A stretch of 64,000 bases of DNA from PNON01 sp964387025 (GTDB taxonomy: Bacteria > Chloroflexota > Anaerolineae > Anaerolineales > Anaerolineaceae): contig CAYLUZ010000003.1 of assembly GCA_964387025.1 (NCBI GenBank), forward strand, positions 347,444 to 411,443, written 5' to 3'. The position numbers and the translations under genes are program-made. The notes beneath the pieces are model-generated. The model saw only the letters and a list, made by a program, of their open reading frames with translations, had not been told where the DNA came from and did no database searches. Below, in pieces: positions 18,404 through 26,285 of this stretch (positions are counted from its first letter, which is position 1; each line of letters begins with the position of its first letter).

Positions 18404-19107
18404 AGGCTGGATAGTACCTGGGTCCGGTCGAAGATATCCGGTTTTAGACTTGGATTCTCAAAGTAGAGTTTACTTTCCTTGAAAAAATATATCAATGACA
18501 AAAATGCATTCGAAACGATCCTATCGCTATTTTCGGAGTTTTGCCAGTGTGGATCTTTGAAAAAATTTATGCGAATCTGATACCAGGCTGATAGTGTGTG
18601 CTCCCAATCCGGAAGAGGTACTGTTCCTTCTTCCAGGTGTTTAATCCAGCATTCCGGTGCGTAACTTTCAACTACTTTGGTTCGATAGGTCGTGATGACT
18701 ATTTCACGTGAAGCATAATCGGCCTGTAATAGTTCCTTTTGTTCCAGTTCTGCTGCATCAAATATCGGCCAGGATTCAGCAAAGCGTTTTGAATACATCC
18801 TCATCAATGATTTTGGATTTTCCATAACAACGTTAAATTTGTCTGCCCAGGATTTATCTGCCCGAATTACTCCATACCAATCCGAAATGTTTTGAAGCCC
18901 GGTCGTTATTTCGGCGGTGCTCGCCAGTAACTCCCAGGATGTAAGAAACGCAGAAAAATGCTGACCGGGTGCAAATTCGCGCATTTTCCAGGCAAATTCA
19001 AATTGATCATTCAGAATCTTCTTAGGGAACTTATCGAGGAGAGTAAAGCTGGAAAAATCACTTGCATTTGCAGGAATTTCCCCAAGCTTCATTTCAGGAC
19101 AGGTCAT
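18400..19107 (-). CDS. Hypothetical protein (235 aa) coupled to the ATL gene
   Basis: Soluble, largely helical protein of unknown function, rich in aromatic residues (FSAFLTSWELLAS, ISDWYGVIRADKSW, HTLSAWYQIRINFF). No motif is recognised. Its stop overlaps the start of the ATL gene (ATGA arrangement), so both are made from one message; this raises the possibility of a shared role in the response to DNA alkylation, but the sequence itself does not show it. Confidence 0.6.
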   Translation of the reverse strand: MTCPEMKLGEIPANASDFSSFTLLDKFPKKILNDQFEFAWKMREFAPGQHFSAFLTSWELLASTAEITTGLQNISDWYGVIRADKSWADKFNVVMENPKSLMRMYSKRFAESWPIFDAAELEQKELLQADYASREIVITTYRTKVVESYAPECWIKHLEEGTVPLPDWEHTLSAWYQIRINFFKDPHWQNSENSDRIVSNAFLSLIYFFKESKLYFENPSLKPDIFDRTQVLSSL

Positions 19108-19219
19108 GTATAACTCCGATGAATAGTGGATTTCAGCTTAAATATATCATCAAAAATGGGTGGAATTCAGATGTGTATAAGCAATGTATGACTTAATGAT
19201 AAAAGATTGATGAGCTGAA

Positions 19220-19228
19220 TGCTATAAT
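19220..19228 (+). promoter_or_regulatory. Extended -10 promoter element of the ferritin gene
   Basis: TGCTATAAT is an extended -10 hexamer about 43 bases before the ferritin start. No good -35 box lies at the right distance, as expected for extended -10 promoters. No iron-box sequence was recognised. Confidence 0.5.
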
Positions 19229-19270
19229 ATTGATATAAATTTAATTATTTATTGTGAAAGGGAGAAACAA

Positions 19271-19753
19271 ATGTTAATCAGCAAAGAGTTAAATGCAGCT
19301 ATAAATGAACAGATCGGCCATGAATTTGAGGCCTCACACCAGTACTTACAGATAGCAGCTTTTTTTGAATCACGGGCGTTAAAAGGTGTTTCAAAAATGT
19401 TTGCAAAACAATCCGATGAAGAACGTGAACATGGAAAGAAATTTGTTAAGTACATCAATGAAACAGGTGGAGAATTAAAAATTCCCGCCATCCCGGCCGG
19501 AAAATTTGTTTTTGCCACCGCTGAAGAAGCTGTGCAGTATGCCCTGGATTGGGAATGGGAAGTGACCCGCCGGATAAACGCTTTAATGGACCTGGTAATC
19601 AAACAAAATGATCACCTCGGACGCGAGTTCCTGGGCTGGTTCGTCTCTGAGCAATTGGAAGAGGTCAGCCACATGGATAACCTTTTACGTGTGATCAAAC
19701 AAGCCGGTGAGAAGAACTTGATGATGCTGGAAGCTTATCTCGCCCACGAATAA
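19271..19753 (+). CDS. Ferritin (non-heme iron storage protein)
   Basis: Four-helix bundle protein of 160 residues, a standard length for bacterial FtnA. Ferroxidase-centre ligands are visible: the first glutamate in NEQIGHEFEASHQYL, ExxxH in SDEEREHGKKF, and the later WFVSEQLEEVSHMDNLL. Twenty-four subunits oxidise ferrous iron and store it as a mineral. GGGAGAAACAA precedes the ATG. A bidirectional terminator separates it from the convergent operon. No heme-binding methionine typical of bacterioferritin is clear. Confidence 0.93.
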   Translation: MLISKELNAAINEQIGHEFEASHQYLQIAAFFESRALKGVSKMFAKQSDEEREHGKKFVKYINETGGELKIPAIPAGKFVFATAEEAVQYALDWEWEVTRRINALMDLVIKQNDHLGREFLGWFVSEQLEEVSHMDNLLRVIKQAGEKNLMMLEAYLAHE

Positions 19754-19775
19754 TTACAGGTCAATAACTACAAAA

Positions 19776-19800
19776 ACAGTCCTGGATATTCCAGGACTGT
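19776..19800. terminator. Bidirectional terminator between ferritin and the serS operon
   Basis: ACAGTCCTGG / CCAGGACTGT, perfect 10-bp stem with a five-base loop, flanked by A-rich sequence on the left and TTAATTATTT on the right. Confidence 0.85.
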
Positions 19801-19807
19801 TAATTAT

Positions 19808-20149
19808 TTATGCTACCTTGCGGGTTTTCTTTACATCTAGAGGAGGTGGAACCTCGCCCGGAGTTTCCGCTTTAACCCTTGGTTGTCTCATTCCCCAGAG
19901 TAAAAGTGCCAGACCGGTTCCAAGGGTCAATCCGCCCAGGACGCCCGGGTCTGATTTCCAGAAAACCGCAGCGAAAAAGCCGAAGAAAACCACCAGGACA
20001 ACTGCCTGATAATACCAGGGTGTCTCCCGCTTAAAGGCCGTCAACGTCAACCAACCCAGGGCAACACCGAAAACCACTACTCCGATAAACCTAAGCAATA
20101 CACCCAATAAATTTAATACCTGAGAAGCTCCTGTGAAAAAACCTTCCAT
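19808..20149 (-). CDS. Hypothetical membrane protein (113 aa), serS operon
   Basis: Small protein with three membrane segments (VLNLLGVLLRFIGVVVFGVAL, YYQAVVLVVFFGFFAAVFW, GLTLGTGLALLLWGM) and a basic, proline-rich tail. GGAGGATAAA precedes the ATG. It is third in the serS - DUF456 - this gene order, 9 bases after the DUF456 gene, and probably under the same T-box. Function unknown. Confidence 0.65.
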   Translation of the reverse strand: MEGFFTGASQVLNLLGVLLRFIGVVVFGVALGWLTLTAFKRETPWYYQAVVLVVFFGFFAAVFWKSDPGVLGGLTLGTGLALLLWGMRQPRVKAETPGEVPPPLDVKKTRKVA

Positions 20150-20158
20150 TTTATCCTC

Positions 20159-20665
20159 CTAACGGTTAGTAAAAGCCCAAATCCACCATATTACAATCAT
20201 TATAATACCGATGCCAATACGGACAATCACTGACCATCCAAAACCCAAAGCCATCTCTTTTGTGGTCACCCAGGCGATCTTCCAATCCTTTCTTTTGATC
20301 ATTTCCACGACCAGAACACCAAGGATGGAGAAAAGCAATCCGCCAACCAGCGGAATGATAAAGGTCCCGGCAATACCGGCTACATATCCCACGGCGATTG
20401 CCAGCCAGCTTGCGCCGGATTTCCTTGCTTTAGCTCCGATAAAATAGTTATCCGCCAGGTTTCCAACGATCATAAAAATGGTGATAAACGAAAAGAACAA
20501 CCAGGACGGCCAGTTAAAACCATAAACTATGGCGTAAACCAGGGCTGCGATCCAGATTATTGTTAACCCCGGATAGATCGGTATGATCAATCCAACCAGA
20601 CCAACGATCATGGTCGAAAACAACAAACTGATCAGTAAAACCTGGGGTAAATTTAAGGTTTCCAC
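20159..20665 (-). CDS. DUF456 family membrane protein
   Basis: Membrane protein of 168 residues with a glycine-rich central part (KSGASWLAIAVGYVAGIAGTFIIPLVGGLLFSILG when read through, here cited by its GxxxG-like spacing near residues 80-120). The family is DUF456, of unknown function. It starts with GTG, whose first base is the last base of the serS stop codon, so translation is coupled to serS. The coupling with a synthetase is probably a matter of operon architecture only. Confidence 0.82.
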   Translation of the reverse strand: METLNLPQVLLISLLFSTMIVGLVGLIIPIYPGLTIIWIAALVYAIVYGFNWPSWLFFSFITIFMIVGNLADNYFIGAKARKSGASWLAIAVGYVAGIAGTFIIPLVGGLLFSILGVLVVEMIKRKDWKIAWVTTKEMALGFGWSVIVRIGIGIIMIVIWWIWAFTNR

Positions 20666-21936
20666 TAACTACTAATCCGATCTATGCCGCCCATCCAGGG
20701 TTTGAGGACTTCGGGCACCAATATGGAGCCATCCGCCTGCTGATAAGTTTCCATTACCGCAATCAGGGTTCGAGGAAGCCCAAGCCCGGAGCCATTCAGA
20801 GTATGAACAAAACGGGGTTTGCTGCCATCCGCCGGCCGGTATTTGATATTTGCCCGCCTGGCCTGAAAATCACCCACATTTGATATGGAGGAAACTTCCA
20901 GCCACTCCCCGCATCCGGGAGCCCACACTTCGAGATCGTAGGCGATCAATCCATTAAAACCCAGGTCTCCGGTGCACTGCTGGATCATGCGATAACTTAA
21001 CCCCAGCTGGGCACAGGTTTGACCAGCATCATCGATCATTTTTTGCAGCTCCTGCATGGAATCTTCCGGTTTGCAGTATTTATACATCTCCACTTTGTCG
21101 AACTGGTGGCCGCGTTTTATACCACGAACATCCCTCCCTGCGCTCATTTTTTCACGGCGGAAGCAGGGTGTATAAGCAGTGTAATTTAATGGTAGAACAG
21201 ATTCCTCCAGGAAATCACCCATATGGATGCCGGTGAGAGGTACTTCCGCGGTGGGAACCATCCAGAAATCCTCTTCCGCGTCATGATACAGATTGTCCCG
21301 GAACTTAGGCAGCTGCCCTGAAGCAAATAGAACATCACTTTTCACCATGAAGGGAGTATATTTTTCAGTGTAACCCTGGCGAATATGCAGATCCAGCATC
21401 CAGGCAATGAGGGCGCGCTGCAACCGGGCACCAGCACCGTTCAAGACATAAAACCGTGATCCGGTGAGCTTGATACCCTGCTCAAAATTGATGATACCCA
21501 ACTCAGGTCCCAGATCCCAGTGGGCTTTGGGAGTAAAATCGAATTTCTTTGGTTCTCCCCAGGTCTTGATGACCGGATTATCATGGTCATCTTTTCCCAA
21601 TGGAACCGCTGCATCCGGGATATTCGGAATGGTGTGGATGATCGTTAATAATTCTTCATCCAACTGTTTGAATTGTTCATCCAGTTGGGAGATCTGGTCA
21701 CCCAATAAGCGCATGGAGTCGATCTTTCCCTGGCGGGCGGACTGGTCTTTCATCTGGCTGATCTCTTTGGAAACCGTATTGCGTTGAGCTTTGAGGGTTT
21801 CCACTTCTGCCTGTACAGCACGCCTGCGCGAATCGATTCCCAGTATGGCATCGACTGGAGAAGGGTCCATCTGGCGCTTGACCAGTGCTTCCCTTACAAT
21901 TTCAGGTTTTTCGCGAATGAGATTGATGTCTAACAT
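20665..21936 (-). CDS. serS: Seryl-tRNA synthetase
   Basis: Cytoplasmic class II synthetase that charges tRNA-Ser with serine. The N-terminal coiled-coil arm (roughly residues 30-100, VQAEVETLKAQRNTVSKEI) is followed by the catalytic core with motif 2 (TPCFRREKMSAGRDVRGIKR) and motif 3 (LNGSGLGLPRTLIAVMETYQ). The ATG at 21936, giving MLDINLIREKPEIV, is chosen over the longer frame because GGAGG lies four bases upstream and the extension would run into the T-box terminator. About 423 residues, the normal length. Expression is controlled by the T-box leader directly upstream. Confidence 0.97.
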   Translation of the reverse strand: MLDINLIREKPEIVREALVKRQMDPSPVDAILGIDSRRRAVQAEVETLKAQRNTVSKEISQMKDQSARQGKIDSMRLLGDQISQLDEQFKQLDEELLTIIHTIPNIPDAAVPLGKDDHDNPVIKTWGEPKKFDFTPKAHWDLGPELGIINFEQGIKLTGSRFYVLNGAGARLQRALIAWMLDLHIRQGYTEKYTPFMVKSDVLFASGQLPKFRDNLYHDAEEDFWMVPTAEVPLTGIHMGDFLEESVLPLNYTAYTPCFRREKMSAGRDVRGIKRGHQFDKVEMYKYCKPEDSMQELQKMIDDAGQTCAQLGLSYRMIQQCTGDLGFNGLIAYDLEVWAPGCGEWLEVSSISNVGDFQARRANIKYRPADGSKPRFVHTLNGSGLGLPRTLIAVMETYQQADGSILVPEVLKPWMGGIDRISS

Positions 21937-22215
21937 AGCACCTCCAAAAATGAATAAATAAAGCCCTCTCATCGTGCAGGACGAGGGGGCTGCTCGTGGT
22001 GCCACCTGCTTTCATCCCGCTGGAAGCGGGACCTTTGATCGCAGTAACGGTCGAATCCGTCCCCTTTACGATGACGTGGAACACGCATCCCTGCGGGGGA
22101 ACCTGCCCGAGTTGGGCACTGAAGTGGAAGGAATTTGACTTAATATCTGCTTGCACCATCCGCAGACTCTCTGCCAATGAAGCCAAAATCCAGTTTTCAG
22201 GTCAGGTTTATATTT
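21937..22215 (-). promoter_or_regulatory. T-box riboswitch leader of serS
   Basis: The leader carries the T-box core AGGTGGCACCACG (minus strand, about 22005-21990), which pairs with the free tRNA acceptor end, followed by a terminator hairpin (21991-21962, AGCCCCCTCGT ... GAGAGGGCT with TTTATTT). Further 5' there is a Stem I-like region with AGAGAG and GGTGCAAGCAG. Uncharged tRNA-Ser should stabilise the antiterminator and switch serS on. The specifier codon should be a serine codon; TCC and TCA triplets occur in the right area but I cannot assign one with certainty. Confidence 0.9.
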
Positions 22216-22218
22216 GAG

Positions 22219-22246
22219 ATTATAACGGTATTGGACGAAAAGTCAA
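22219..22246 (-). promoter_or_regulatory. Promoter of the T-box-serS transcript
   Basis: On the minus strand TTGACT (22246-22241), a 16-base spacer and TATAAT (22224-22219); the expected transcript start is just ahead of the T-box Stem I. Confidence 0.75.
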
Positions 22247-22299
22247 TCAATGTCGAAAACAACCTAAACCTTTGAAACCACAAGCAATTGGCCGAAATA

Positions 22300-22977
22300 T
22301 TACAAACCTAAAAAATTCTTGAACATTTCCAGGTTTTGGAGGATGTCGTAAATGGCTATACCAATTAATAAAATCCCGCTGATGGCATTGATCAACTTAG
22401 CGTGCTTTGCCAGCCAACTTGTGATATGGCGGGCCGTAGCTCCAGCCAGGAATGATAGCCCGAGGAGCGGAATGCCGAATCCCAAACCGAACCACAGGAA
22501 TGTTGCCAGGCGGCTGAACATTTCTGTACTGTTTAGGGAGACCGCAAAGATGCTCACAAGCAAGGGTCCGGAACAGGGTAGGGATATGGGTCCATACATA
22601 AGGCCGTATACGAATGCACGGCCATACGAGTTCTTGAGGATAGGCACCTGCAGCTGAGGTATTTTCTTAAAAGGATTGCGATCCAGAAGGAGCAAAATAC
22701 CCAGGGCTAGGATCAGAAGGTCTGAAATCGGGATCACAACTGATAATGCTTCCCCAATGGATACAGAGAGCAGGGCAATGATCCCGCCAAGCAGCAGCAT
22801 CATGGAGAGTACTCCTGCCAGAACAAAAAAGCCGAGTAAATACCTGGTATGTGGTTTGTCTTCATTGGATTGTGCGCTGAGGTACGCTAAAAACCCCGGG
22901 TAAAGCGGCAGCACACATGGGCTGGTGGTTGCAAGCAATCCGAGGGTAAGACTTGTCCAAATTTCTGCTGCGTTCAT
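22300..22977 (-). CDS. ccdA: CcdA-type thiol:disulfide interchange membrane protein
   Basis: Membrane protein of 225 residues with six segments that passes electrons from cytoplasmic thioredoxin to extracytoplasmic thioredoxin-like proteins. The two redox cysteines are visible in TTSPCVLPLYPGF (helix 1) and ISLPCSGPLLVSI (helix 4). The gene follows the methionine-rich thioredoxin lipoprotein on the same strand, with a 15-bp hairpin between them, so the pair probably forms one reducing pathway, which may also serve the selenocysteine candidate encoded divergently. No cytochrome c maturation gene lies nearby, which favours a disulfide or sulfoxide reduction role. Confidence 0.9.
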   Translation of the reverse strand: MNAAEIWTSLTLGLLATTSPCVLPLYPGFLAYLSAQSNEDKPHTRYLLGFFVLAGVLSMMLLLGGIIALLSVSIGEALSVVIPISDLLILALGILLLLDRNPFKKIPQLQVPILKNSYGRAFVYGLMYGPISLPCSGPLLVSIFAVSLNSTEMFSRLATFLWFGLGFGIPLLGLSFLAGATARHITSWLAKHAKLINAISGILLIGIAIYDILQNLEMFKNFLGL

Positions 22978-23005
22978 GTCATTCTCATTTCGTTGATTGG
23001 AATAA

Positions 23006-23055
23006 TCATCAGTACAGGATTATTTCCCATACAGGTATCCATCCTGTACTGATGA
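23006..23055 (-). repeat. 15-bp inverted repeat between the thioredoxin lipoprotein and ccdA genes
   Basis: TCATCAGTACAGGAT (23006-23020) and ATCCTGTACTGATGA (23041-23055) are exact reverse complements with a 20-base loop. The run after the stem on the minus strand is only moderately T-rich, so it could be a leaky terminator or an mRNA-stabilising hairpin that sets the ratio of the two products. Confidence 0.6.
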
Positions 23056-23077
23056 CTGGATTTTAGTGCAGGTTTGA

Positions 23078-23758
23078 TCACATCCCTAAAAATGGTGCCA
23101 GGAATTCTTTCAACTGCTCTGCGCTCTTTATCCCAAACGGAAGGGGATGTACTTCGCCTTCGCTGTCTATGATCAGCATGGGGGTTGATGGCGGATTCAA
23201 GAATTGATTACCATAGAGGGCAGCCAGCTCACTACTCACTTCTGCCGGTACTACTGAATAGATCCAATCGAAATTGTTGGATGCGGTGTATTCCTTAAGG
23301 TTTTCCATATTTTCATTGGGGTCGATGTCAAAACCAACGTATGTGACCTTGTCTCCCAATTCCTGTTTCAATTTTGATACTTCTCCCTGCTGCTTCTTGC
23401 AGTTGGAACACCACATTGCAAGTGTCTCCACCAGGACAACTTTGCCGTGGTAATCTGCTATGTTGTATTCGGATCCCGAATTCACATTTGTTAATGGAAC
23501 TGAAAACCAGGCAGGGACATCCTTCATCATTGTATCATCGCTGGTTTTTGTTTCATTTTCTTGCATCCCAGCCGGCTTGGTTTCGTCCATCATCGGTACA
23601 TCGGTTTTTTCCATCATAATGTCTGTTGGTTTTTCCAACATAGCTTCGGTGGGCTTATCCATCATGGCCTCTGGGGTGGCTGTGGTCTGTGGGCTGCAAG
23701 CCGCCAAAAAGACCATTCCAGCAACAAATATTGTGAATAACGCATTTCGATTTTTCAT
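23078..23758 (-). CDS. Thioredoxin-like (TlpA/AhpC family) lipoprotein with methionine-rich linker
   Basis: Extracytoplasmic thiol protein of 226 residues. The signal peptide ends in the lipobox LAAC (residues about 18-21). Residues about 30-78 form a linker with ten methionines, mostly in MM pairs inside a loose repeat (EAMM-DKPT, AMLEKPT, IMMEKT, PMMDET). A thioredoxin fold follows with active site MWCSNCKKQ and the cis-proline strand PSTPMLIIDSEGEV. It should be re-reduced by CcdA, encoded just downstream. The methionines could act as an oxidant sink repaired by the MsrP encoded divergently. AGGAG precedes the ATG. Confidence 0.88.
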   Translation of the reverse strand: MKNRNALFTIFVAGMVFLAACSPQTTATPEAMMDKPTEAMLEKPTDIMMEKTDVPMMDETKPAGMQENETKTSDDTMMKDVPAWFSVPLTNVNSGSEYNIADYHGKVVLVETLAMWCSNCKKQQGEVSKLKQELGDKVTYVGFDIDPNENMENLKEYTASNNFDWIYSVVPAEVSSELAALYGNQFLNPPSTPMLIIDSEGEVHPLPFGIKSAEQLKEFLAPFLGM

Positions 23759-23954
23759 TTATTTTTCTCCTGTAGATATTTTGTTTAGATGTAATTATTA
23801 TGAAAATGAAACCTTAAGCAGTCGGGAAAGAAAGATTACAAGATTCAAAACAATTTCGCACATCTGTTAATACTTCTGAAAGAATTGGTTCGGCATATCT
23901 TAATATCCACCGGGTATAAATATGTTACAGAATAGTTCAAACAAGGATGCGAAT

Positions 23955-24491
23955 ATGAAAATAGTGTTGTGTTTCTTATTATTAATTGCTATTAGTGCCT
24001 GTTCAACTATAAAGGGGACATTAGATACGTCATTAAATACAAGACTTCCAGATCTTGGTGCTGCCCCAGAGTTGGAATCGGACACATGGATAAATGTTGA
24101 CAGTCCTATCAATCTTGTTGATCTCAGAGGAAAAGTCATCCTTCTGGATATGTGGACATATGGTTGAATTAATTGCCAACACATTATCCCCTCGTTGAGG
24201 GAATGGGATAAAGTATATCGAGACAGAGGATTGGTCGTTATAGGTAATCATTACCCGGAATTTGCCAGAGAAAGAGACCTGGTAAACCTGATGGAAGCAG
24301 TAAAAGAATGGGAAATCATCTACCCGGTTGTACAGGACAATGAAGGAAAAATTTGGAGAGCTTACAATAATAGATATTGGCCTTCGTTATACCTCATCGA
24401 TAAAAAAGGTCACATCAGATATACCCATATCGGCGAAGGCAACCAAAAGGAAACAGAAGCAGCAATCCAATCTTTATTGGCAGAAAATTAA
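23955..24491 (+). CDS. Thioredoxin-like lipoprotein with in-frame TGA at the catalytic position (candidate selenoprotein)
   Basis: One frame, interrupted only by TGA at 24165-24167, encodes a 178-residue lipoprotein. Signal peptide MKIVLCFLLLIAISAC has a clear lipobox; an ATG 11 codons upstream is also in frame but does not start a signal peptide. Around the TGA the product reads MWTYG-U-INCQHIIPSLREWDK. Related proteins have WTYxCINC...PYLREW there, so the TGA stands exactly at the first cysteine of CxxC. A hairpin with a G-first loop follows at bacterial SECIS distance. The rest is intact (VVIGNHYPEF, PSLYLIDKKGHIRY). The alternative is a Cys-to-stop point mutation. It begins the msrPQ operon. 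Confidence 0.82.
24184..24211 (+). promoter_or_regulatory. Candidate bacterial SECIS element
   Basis: Hairpin starting 17 bases after the TGA: outer stem TTATCCC / GGGATAA, inner pairing CCCTC / GAGGG (or CTC/GAG), apical loop GTT with G first, about 26 bases after the TGA. This fits the published loose consensus for bacterial SECIS elements (G within the first two loop bases, 16-37 bases from UGA). It lies in coding sequence, as bacterial SECIS do. Confidence 0.6.
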
Positions 24492-24505
24492 GTTTAGGAG
24501 ACAGA

Positions 24506-25477
24506 ATGACAATTAAAAAAGGAAATTTCGATAAGATTTTATCTTCAGAGATCACATCTGAAGCAGATTACTTGTCTAGAAGAAGATTTTTAGGAAGAGC
24601 TGGGGCAATGGTTGCGGCTGCTACATTAGCTGCCTGTGCCCCAAAAGTGATGCCGTCTTCGGAGGGTGTTCCCACCGCGGATGGCGCTTCTCTCCTTAAT
24701 GGATCACTAAGGGATGAATTAGGGAACAAAACGACAGATTATGAGTTTATTACCAACTATAACAATTACTATGAGTTTACAACGGATAAAGAATATGTTG
24801 CATCACTGAGCACAAAATTCAAATCTGACCCATGGAGCATTGAAGTAACCGGGTTGGTGAATAAACCAAAGACTTACGGGTTGGAAGATATTATTAATGA
24901 TTTCTCCCAGGAAGAAAGAATCTACCGGATGCGATGCGTAGAAGGCTGGTCAATGGTTATCCCTTGGAGTGGATTTTCCCTTTCTGAAATATTGCATCAA
25001 GTGGAACCAACCAGTGATGCAAAATTTGTAGCCTTTGAGACGGTTTTTCGACCAGACGAGATGCCCGGACAAAAAAGCGGCGGGTATCCTTGGCCATACA
25101 CAGAAGGATTACGAATGGACGAAGCATTTCATGGTCTTACTACAATAGCAACCGGAATATATGGAAAACAATTATTACCCCAAAATGGTGCACCTGTGAG
25201 ATTGGTTGTTCCCTGGAAATATGGTTTTAAAAGTATTAAATCCATCGTCCGGATAACTTTAACGGATAAACAACCAGCTACCCTATGGAATACGATTGGA
25301 CCAAATGAATATGGATTCTATTCGAATGTGAATCCAAACGTGTCTCATCCAAGGTGGTCTCAGGATACTGAAAGGATTATCGGTGGTTCAGGACGGATTC
25401 CTACTTTAATGTTCAATGGATATGACAAACAAGTAGCACCATTATATGAAGGTATGGATTTAATCGAAAATTATTAA
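24506..25477 (+). CDS. msrP: MsrP-like protein-methionine-sulfoxide reductase, molybdopterin subunit
   Basis: Extracytoplasmic molybdoenzyme of 323 residues that reduces methionine sulfoxide in proteins. The N-terminus has a twin-arginine signal (SRRRFLGRAG) ending in LAAC, so it is probably a Tat-exported lipoprotein. Cys144 in YRMRCVEGWSMVIPW is the molybdenum ligand of the sulfite-oxidase fold, and GYPWPYTEGL and VVPWKYGFKSIKSI match MsrP. AGGAG precedes the ATG 15 bases after the thioredoxin-like gene, and the heme subunit follows. In E. coli msrPQ is induced by hypochlorite through HprRS (YedVW), which fits the two-component genes downstream here. Confidence 0.92.
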   Translation: MTIKKGNFDKILSSEITSEADYLSRRRFLGRAGAMVAAATLAACAPKVMPSSEGVPTADGASLLNGSLRDELGNKTTDYEFITNYNNYYEFTTDKEYVASLSTKFKSDPWSIEVTGLVNKPKTYGLEDIINDFSQEERIYRMRCVEGWSMVIPWSGFSLSEILHQVEPTSDAKFVAFETVFRPDEMPGQKSGGYPWPYTEGLRMDEAFHGLTTIATGIYGKQLLPQNGAPVRLVVPWKYGFKSIKSIVRITLTDKQPATLWNTIGPNEYGFYSNVNPNVSHPRWSQDTERIIGGSGRIPTLMFNGYDKQVAPLYEGMDLIENY

Positions 25478-25568
25478 CAGGAAAAACGGACAATGCTGTA
25501 AAGATCCTGACTACAATAAAGATGTTTTTGAGAATTTTGATGAAGGAAAAATAATTAAGGTAATACCT

Positions 25569-26285
25569 ATGAGTCACATAGTGAACACGCATAGAAAATC
25601 ACAAAAAGATATAGAATGGCAAATATTACGCTGGGGAACACATATAGGGTCACTTATTCCATTAGCGCTACTGGTATATGATTATTTCACATTTAACCTA
25701 ACAGCCAACCCTATTCAAGCTGCAACTCAGCATACTGGCCGGACAGCCATCACCTTACTTGTGATTATGCTTGCTTGCACACCTATCAATATCCTGTTTA
25801 GAACAACGATAGTAACCCGCCTCCGCAAACCGTTAGGGTTGTACGCGTTGCTTTATGCTGGAATACATTTCATCATTTTCACTATTATTGATTATGGTCT
25901 GGTTTTGCCCAGGATCATTACGACATTTTCTCAAAAACCCTACCTGTTGTTAGGACTGGCCACATTCCTTGTATTGATATTGATGGGTTTAACCTCTTTC
26001 AAATGGTGGATGAGAAAGATGGGCAAGAATTGGAAGAGATTGCATAGTCTGGTTTATCCAGTTTCAATCCTTATAGTTTTGCATTATGCTATTGCCCAGA
26101 AGGGAGATATCTTTGGCCTTCAGGGGAATATTATTAAACCTGTAATTTATGGAATAATCATTTTAGTCTTACTGGCAATACGCTTACCATTTGTAAAAAA
26201 TGGAATATTTAAGTTGCGATCAAGCTTGAATATGCGTAGTATTAATATGAAATCGAATACAAACCCTGAGAAAACGAACTTATGA
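25569..26285 (+). CDS. msrQ: MsrQ-like heme membrane subunit
   Basis: Integral membrane cytochrome of 238 residues in the ferric-reductase-like family, which passes electrons to MsrP. About six segments; heme-ligand histidines are visible in AATQHTGRTAITLL, YAGIHFIIFTIID, WKRLHSLVYPVSILIVLHYAIA. The tail after the last segment is short and basic. It begins 91 bases after msrP and its stop overlaps the response regulator start by four bases (ATGA), so the signalling genes are in the same operon. Confidence 0.9.
   Translation: MSHIVNTHRKSQKDIEWQILRWGTHIGSLIPLALLVYDYFTFNLTANPIQAATQHTGRTAITLLVIMLACTPINILFRTTIVTRLRKPLGLYALLYAGIHFIIFTIIDYGLVLPRIITTFSQKPYLLLGLATFLVLILMGLTSFKWWMRKMGKNWKRLHSLVYPVSILIVLHYAIAQKGDIFGLQGNIIKPVIYGIIILVLLAIRLPFVKNGIFKLRSSLNMRSINMKSNTNPEKTNL

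Noticed and set aside
24195..24491. The second half of the thioredoxin-like gene as a separate small gene
   Set aside because: It is in the same frame as the upstream part, has no ribosome-binding site and lacks the beginning of the fold; it is better explained as one gene with a recoded TGA.
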